Shown: positions 7,000 through 9,626 of the stretch, piece after piece
How positions within the stretch are numbered: position 1 is the stretch's first letter
Layout of the letters: each line of letters opens with the position of its first letter
From: JADJYF01 sp043782755
Lineage (GTDB): Bacteria > Pseudomonadota > Gammaproteobacteria > Ga0077536
Reading direction: 5' to 3'
Assembly (NCBI GenBank): GCA_043782755.1
Contig: JAYWAC010000275.1
Location: forward strand, 1 to 9,626
Length of the DNA: 9,626 bases
Notes under the pieces: generated by a model
The model's database searches: none
Seen by the model: the letters and a program-made list of their open reading frames with translations, nothing else
Told to the model about the DNA's origin: nothing
Program-made: the position numbers and the translations under genes

Positions 7000-7021
7000 G
7001 CGACGAATACTAATTTGTCGC
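7000..7021. repeat. 22-base hairpin inside the MITE-like element
   Basis: GCGACGAAT, loop ACTA, then ATTTGTCGC forms a nine-position stem that is perfect apart from one mismatch; that position is a G-U wobble in a plus-strand transcript. In the minus-strand P450 transcript it would lie about 85 bases after the stop codon. There is no T-run after it, so it may protect the RNA end rather than terminate. Confidence 0.5.
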
Positions 7022-7063
7022 GTGGATATCTCAAGATAGTCCTAAGCGATTGATTGGTAATAT

Positions 7064-7082
7064 CAGTTTAAGATCTACACCC
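7064..7082 (-). repeat. Terminal inverted repeat, right copy
   Basis: This is the partner of the repeat at 6903-6921, with mismatches at two of 19 positions. It is directly followed by AAATAAA, the same heptamer that borders the left copy. Confidence 0.65.
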
Positions 7083-7104
7083 AAATAAAAAATAAAGGCA
7101 CCGC

Positions 7105-8445
7105 TCATCGCGAGTGTTCCGACAGTTGCCGAATTGCAGGTCGATCGTCAGGGATAGGATTCAATGCCGCATCCCACTCGACGAGCAAGCGCTGCGGCCC
7201 GCGGAAGGACGTGTTTACTGAGTACGACCAAGTTTGTCCTGGCACCAGCCTCATGTGCGGTAGCCGGCGCGACAGCTCCTCCAGAATGACTCTGATTTCC
7301 ATGCGAGCTAGCGGCGCGCCGATACATAAATGGGCGCCGTACCCGAATGCGAGATGCCGCCTGGCGTTGTCTCGGTCGATAAGGAAGGTGTCGGGGTCTT
7401 CGAAGACATCTGGATCGCGATTAGCTGCACCGTTGTATATGAGGAGTTTGGAGCCCGCCGGAATCTCGATGCCACGGACTGTTACGGCGCGCTTGGTCAG
7501 GCGGCGCCAGGCGATCACCGAGGACACGGTCCGCAGGCATTCCTCCGTAGCGTTGTGTATGAGTTCGGCGTTCTCGCAGATACGTGCCCACTGGTAAGGG
7601 TTTTCAAGCAAGATGCGCACTGCATTGCCTGCCAAGCTGGTCGTCGTCTCATGCCCCGCATACAGAAAGTTGGGGAGTAGGTTCGCAATATAGGACTCTG
7701 GAAACAGTTCCGGATCTTCAATATGCGCCTGTACGTAGTCGCTTGAGGACTCGCCGGATTCTTTCGCACTGGCAGTCGCCTGGGCTATATGCACTCGGCT
7801 GTACTCGGCATACGCCCCGAGCATGTCCACCAGACAATTCTGCTCCCCCTCGCTCGGGCGACCCCAGATGAACAATGCGAGGGGACCCGCATAGGCCTTG
7901 ACTCTTTCGACCTCGTTGTCCGGAATACCAAAAAACTTGAAGATAACCAGTGCTGGTAACTCATGAAATATGCTGGCTACCAGATCGGCTTGCCCGTTCT
8001 GAACAATTCGGTCGATGTAGCTTGTCGCCAGGGCACGCACGAAGGGTTCCAGCGCTTTCATGCGAGTCGCTGAGAATGCGCGTGCCAGACGTTTGCGCCG
8101 GTGATGGTGCAAGGGTGGGTCTTCGTTCACGAGCGATTCGACTGGTGCTAACCCATGTTGGACCATGATGGCCAGTGAGGATGAAAAAGGCGGAACAATC
8201 GGATCAAGAGCAATTCGCGCCGAGAAATCCTCTTGATCCGAAAAACAGTGCCTTACGTCCTCATAGCGGGAAACCACCCAGTAATCGAGGTCTGGGCTAT
8301 AAAACACCGGTTCTTGCTCACGGAGACCGCGCAGATAGGGGTACGGGTCCTGCAGATAATCGACGCTGAAAGGATCGAATGCGCGACCAGCGGAAGTTAC
8401 CGGACAGCGCGGTGGCGAATCGGAGGGAATTTGCCGGGTCGACAT
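7105..8445 (-). CDS. Cytochrome P450, stand-alone CYP116-like heme domain
   Basis: The protein has 446 residues. The I-helix motif is AGHETT (263-268), the ExxR pair is E302-R305, and the heme loop is FGYGAHLCIG (367-376) with C374 as the ligand. Several stretches closely recall the heme domain of self-sufficient CYP116B enzymes and of CYP116A (ThcB): EPVFYSPDLDYWVVSRYEDV (45-64), SLVNEDPP (104-111), WGRPSEGEQ (194-202) and RLPHMRLVPGQTWSY (404-418) followed by NTSFRGP. The chain ends about 20 residues past the heme domain, so the FMN reductase and 2Fe-2S domains of CYP116B are absent and external partners are required. The start is the ATG at 8445, which has an ideal AAGGAG nine bases upstream; an open frame continuing to 8586 overlaps the intergenic region and lacks support. 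It follows the azoreductase gene by 97 bp, probably in one transcript. Oxidation or O-dealkylation of small aromatics is plausible but unproven. Confidence 0.93.
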   Translation of the reverse strand: MSTRQIPSDSPPRCPVTSAGRAFDPFSVDYLQDPYPYLRGLREQEPVFYSPDLDYWVVSRYEDVRHCFSDQEDFSARIALDPIVPPFSSSLAIMVQHGLAPVESLVNEDPPLHHHRRKRLARAFSATRMKALEPFVRALATSYIDRIVQNGQADLVASIFHELPALVIFKFFGIPDNEVERVKAYAGPLALFIWGRPSEGEQNCLVDMLGAYAEYSRVHIAQATASAKESGESSSDYVQAHIEDPELFPESYIANLLPNFLYAGHETTTSLAGNAVRILLENPYQWARICENAELIHNATEECLRTVSSVIAWRRLTKRAVTVRGIEIPAGSKLLIYNGAANRDPDVFEDPDTFLIDRDNARRHLAFGYGAHLCIGAPLARMEIRVILEELSRRLPHMRLVPGQTWSYSVNTSFRGPQRLLVEWDAALNPIPDDRPAIRQLSEHSR

Positions 8446-8542
8446 AGGTGCCTGCTCCTTAGTTGGTTGAACCTCGACATGTGGATACCGTTGGCAGTTG
8501 ATGGCACGGCGCGAGGTCCCAGCGTGTACCACGGCATTGCAT
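8446..8542. other. Short gap between azoreductase and P450 genes
   Basis: These 97 bases carry the strong P450 SD (AAGGAG) near 8455-8460. I found no terminator or promoter, which suits co-transcription from the azoreductase side. Confidence 0.4.
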
Positions 8543-9172
8543 TCAAAATATCGCCGCAGCTTTCCGTGCTTGCGCCTCTGCCTCACCGCGTGCCTGTGCG
8601 ATCGCTTCAGGTCCGAATAAAGTACCAGCGACCGTTATCGCGGTAACATCCGCCACTCCGATGAAGGAAAGCCAGTTTTGAAACGCAGGCTTCTGCAGAT
8701 CGAACGCCTCCGCGCCGCTCCCAGCGTGGTACATGCCGCCACTTGAATAAATCACTGTGGCACGACCGCGCACCAGCCCCGTGTAATTGCCACTCGCCGG
8801 ATCGAAACTCCAAGCAAGGCCCGGCTGGGTGATCACATCGATATATTTTTTGAGCTTGTAGGGGAGGCCGAAATTCCACATCGGCACCGAGAACAGATAC
8901 TTGTCGGAGGCATTGAATCGCTGAAATACCAGCTCGATATCGCGCCATGCGGCCTGCTCGCTCGCTGACGGTTGTCCTCCATGCATAATCGAATACTTGG
9001 CGTTGAGTGCTTCGCCATCGAAGCGTGGCAAGTCAGTCGCCCACAGGTCGAGCCGTTCAATTCGATCAGCCGGATGTGCCGCCTGGTAGGCAGTGAGAAA
9101 AACCTCCGCGACCGCGCTGGAATGCGAGCGCGCTTTGCGTGGTGAGGATTCGATGTACAGTAGATTCGCCAT
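8543..9172 (-). CDS. azoR: FMN-dependent NADH:quinone oxidoreductase / azoreductase (AzoR family)
   Basis: The protein has 209 residues with a flavodoxin-like fold, close to the 200 or so of E. coli AzoR. The phosphate-binding loop is ESSPRKARSHSSA (8-20). The flavin ring-binding segment is PMWNFGLPYKLKKYID (97-112), and the second flavin loop is SSGGMY (143-148). The family is dimeric and cytoplasmic. It uses NAD(P)H to reduce quinones in two-electron steps, avoiding semiquinones, and also reduces azo dyes. The start is the ATG at 9172, with AAGGA ten bases upstream. It leads a likely two-gene unit with the CYP116-like P450. In Bacillus the MhqR and YodB regulons combine AzoR paralogues with hydroquinone dioxygenases and the MhqD hydrolase. 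Finding AzoR near such genes here supports a role in keeping hydroquinone intermediates reduced, although it is not in the same operon. Confidence 0.9.
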   Translation of the reverse strand: MANLLYIESSPRKARSHSSAVAEVFLTAYQAAHPADRIERLDLWATDLPRFDGEALNAKYSIMHGGQPSASEQAAWRDIELVFQRFNASDKYLFSVPMWNFGLPYKLKKYIDVITQPGLAWSFDPASGNYTGLVRGRATVIYSSGGMYHAGSGAEAFDLQKPAFQNWLSFIGVADVTAITVAGTLFGPEAIAQARGEAEAQARKAAAIF

Positions 9173-9431
9173 TGGTCTTGATCCTTGGTTACCTCGTTGA
9201 ATGACGCTTTAGGCTAGGTCCGCCGCGTCGGCGCGTTGCCTGCTCGCAACAACGACGGACCAAGTAGCAGGCATGATTGCCAACCGAGCGTGCCGCTATA
9301 TTAAGGCGGTTGTTGAGCTGAGTATTGGACTGGAGTGCCCTAAGTCGAGTACCTGCGTGCACACAGCACCGTGCTATCTTTGAATTAGGTATCTTCGCTG
9401 ACATGCTTTTTCTATTTCGGAGAGCGAAGTG
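9173..9431. promoter_or_regulatory. Divergent promoter region between azoreductase and Sel1 genes
   Basis: No gene is supported in this stretch. It must hold promoters for both directions. A compound dyad occupies 9217-9261: outer arms GGTCCG (9217-9222) and CGGACC (9256-9261), inner arms GTTGC and GCAAC (9235-9250) around CTGCTC. It lies 45-90 bases upstream of the azoreductase ATG, suiting an operator or a structured 5' leader. A TAATAT hexamer on the minus strand (9298-9303) could be a -10 box but has no matching -35. Confidence 0.4.
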
Positions 9432-9479
9432 ATGTTGACCCATCGGACCCTGAAAACAGGGCCGCAACTGGATGGGTGA
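9432..9479 (+). CDS. Candidate 15-residue leader ORF
   Basis: The frame reads MLTHRTLKTGPQLDG and stops at TGA. It has a good SD, GGAG at 9419-9422, nine bases before the ATG, better placed than that of the following gene. It ends four bases before the Sel1-family ATG in a different frame, so ribosomes finishing it could re-initiate there. It completely overlaps the hairpin at 9438-9477. It is unrecognised by sequence and could be chance. Confidence 0.35.
   Translation: MLTHRTLKTGPQLDG
9438..9477 (+). promoter_or_regulatory. Nested hairpin before the Sel1-family start codon
   Basis: The outer arms are ACCCATC (9438-9444) and GATGGGT (9471-9477). The inner stem is CCCTG-AAAA-CAGGG (9448-9461), leaving an asymmetric internal loop of 3 and 9 bases. 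The right outer arm covers the only SD-like GGATGGG before the ATG at 9484, so the fold would hide the ribosome site. It matches no riboswitch class I recognise. Confidence 0.5.
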
Positions 9480-9483
9480 AAAC

Positions 9484-9626
9484 ATGAAAACGGATGCAAC
9501 GTGTACGCAGAGCCAACAGTCTGAAGAACTGTTGGCCTTGGGCCTGAAATATTGCCTGGGCAATGGTGTGGAAAAAGATCTTGTCGAGGCTCACAAGTGG
9601 TTCAACATTTCGGCCCTGAACGGCAA
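9484..9626 (+). CDS. Sel1-like repeat protein, N-terminal part, cut by window edge
   Basis: The ATG at 9484 opens a frame that runs to the window edge with 47 complete codons and no stop. After a short polar start come SEELLALGLKYCLGNGVEKD (residues 13-32) and LVEAHKWFNISALNGN, the helix-turn-helix signature of a Sel1 (TPR-like) repeat: LGxxYxxGxGVxxDxxxAxxWFxxAAxxGN. Small proteins of about 100-150 residues with this repeat are common in proteobacteria and are thought to be protein-interaction scaffolds; many remain uncharacterised. It is the only plus-strand gene and diverges from the azoreductase. Its SD lies inside the preceding hairpin. No link to catabolism is evident, so it may mark the border of the catabolic region. 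Confidence 0.8.
   Translation, partial: MKTDATCTQSQQSEELLALGLKYCLGNGVEKDLVEAHKWFNISALNG

Larger units (their letters stand above)
6903..7082. mobile_element. Putative 180-bp MITE-like element with terminal inverted repeats
   Basis: The ends are GGGTGTAGGTCTGAAACTG at 6903-6921 and, on the opposite strand, GGGTGTAGATCTTAAACTG at 7064-7082; 17 of 19 positions match. The heptamer AAATAAA directly abuts both ends (6896-6902 and 7083-7089), as a target-site duplication would. The 142 bases inside encode nothing recognisable but contain a perfect 10-bp palindrome ACTCCGGAGT (6941-6950) and a 22-base hairpin (7000-7021). The element is AT-richer than its surroundings and begins 22 bases after the P450 stop. 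A parent insertion-sequence family cannot be assigned. The duplication is AT-only, so coincidence is possible. A single copy in the window prevents confirmation. Confidence 0.55.

Noticed and set aside
6786..7013. 75-codon plus-strand frame upstream of the cupin
   Set aside because: It crosses the left inverted repeat of the MITE-like element, lacks an SD and resembles no family.
9189..9594. Minus-strand frames at the right edge
   Set aside because: They are antisense to the Sel1-type frame, which carries a clear repeat signature.
1..9626. CRISPR array, tRNA, rRNA, integrase or transposase
   Set aside because: No regularly spaced repeats, cloverleaf-forming sequence or transposase/integrase motifs were seen on either strand; the only mobile signal is the non-coding element at 6903-7082.

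Overview
The window looks like part of an aromatic-catabolism (phenol/hydroquinone) locus from a GC-rich proteobacterium. The support is protein character only: a PcpA/LinE-type dioxygenase, a maleylacetate reductase, a LysR regulator and a short Sel1-type protein. No rRNA, tRNA or other taxonomic marker is present, so the genus is left open. Every gene except the one at the right edge lies on the minus strand, so the biological order runs from right to left.

Layout from the right edge. At 9484-9626 (+) is the start of a small Sel1-repeat protein, preceded by a 15-codon leader ORF that overlaps a nested hairpin. Diverging from it on the minus strand are an AzoR-type FMN quinone/azo reductase (8543-9172) and a stand-alone CYP116-like P450 (7105-8445). 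A roughly 180-bp non-coding block (6903-7082) follows. It has 19-bp terminal inverted repeats and a 7-bp flanking duplication, like a MITE. Next are a secreted cupin (6292-6735) and a LysR regulator (5115-6053).

The core is a tight three-gene operon: a hydroquinone-type ring-cleavage dioxygenase (4001-4960), an MhqD-like alpha/beta hydrolase (3318-4004) and a maleylacetate reductase (2263-3321). The genes overlap end to start (TTGA and GTGA). A promoter-like pair and two overlapping dyads sit upstream, where a LysR activator would be expected. Beyond it lie a second P450 with an APSLDTT I-helix (898-2073) and the N-terminal 246 codons of an acyl-CoA-dehydrogenase-like flavin monooxygenase (1-739), which runs off the left edge.

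Working model (inference): the P450s and the flavin monooxygenase funnel a phenolic or aryl-ether substrate to a substituted hydroquinone, and AzoR keeps the quinone/hydroquinone couple reduced. The dioxygenase opens the ring, the hydrolase resolves an ester- or acyl-type ring-fission product, and the reductase converts maleylacetate to 3-oxoadipate. The hydrolase between dioxygenase and reductase is the most informative detail, because a plain hydroquinone route would need an aldehyde dehydrogenase at that step, and none is seen here. The redox partners for both P450s and for the flavin monooxygenase are also missing from the window.
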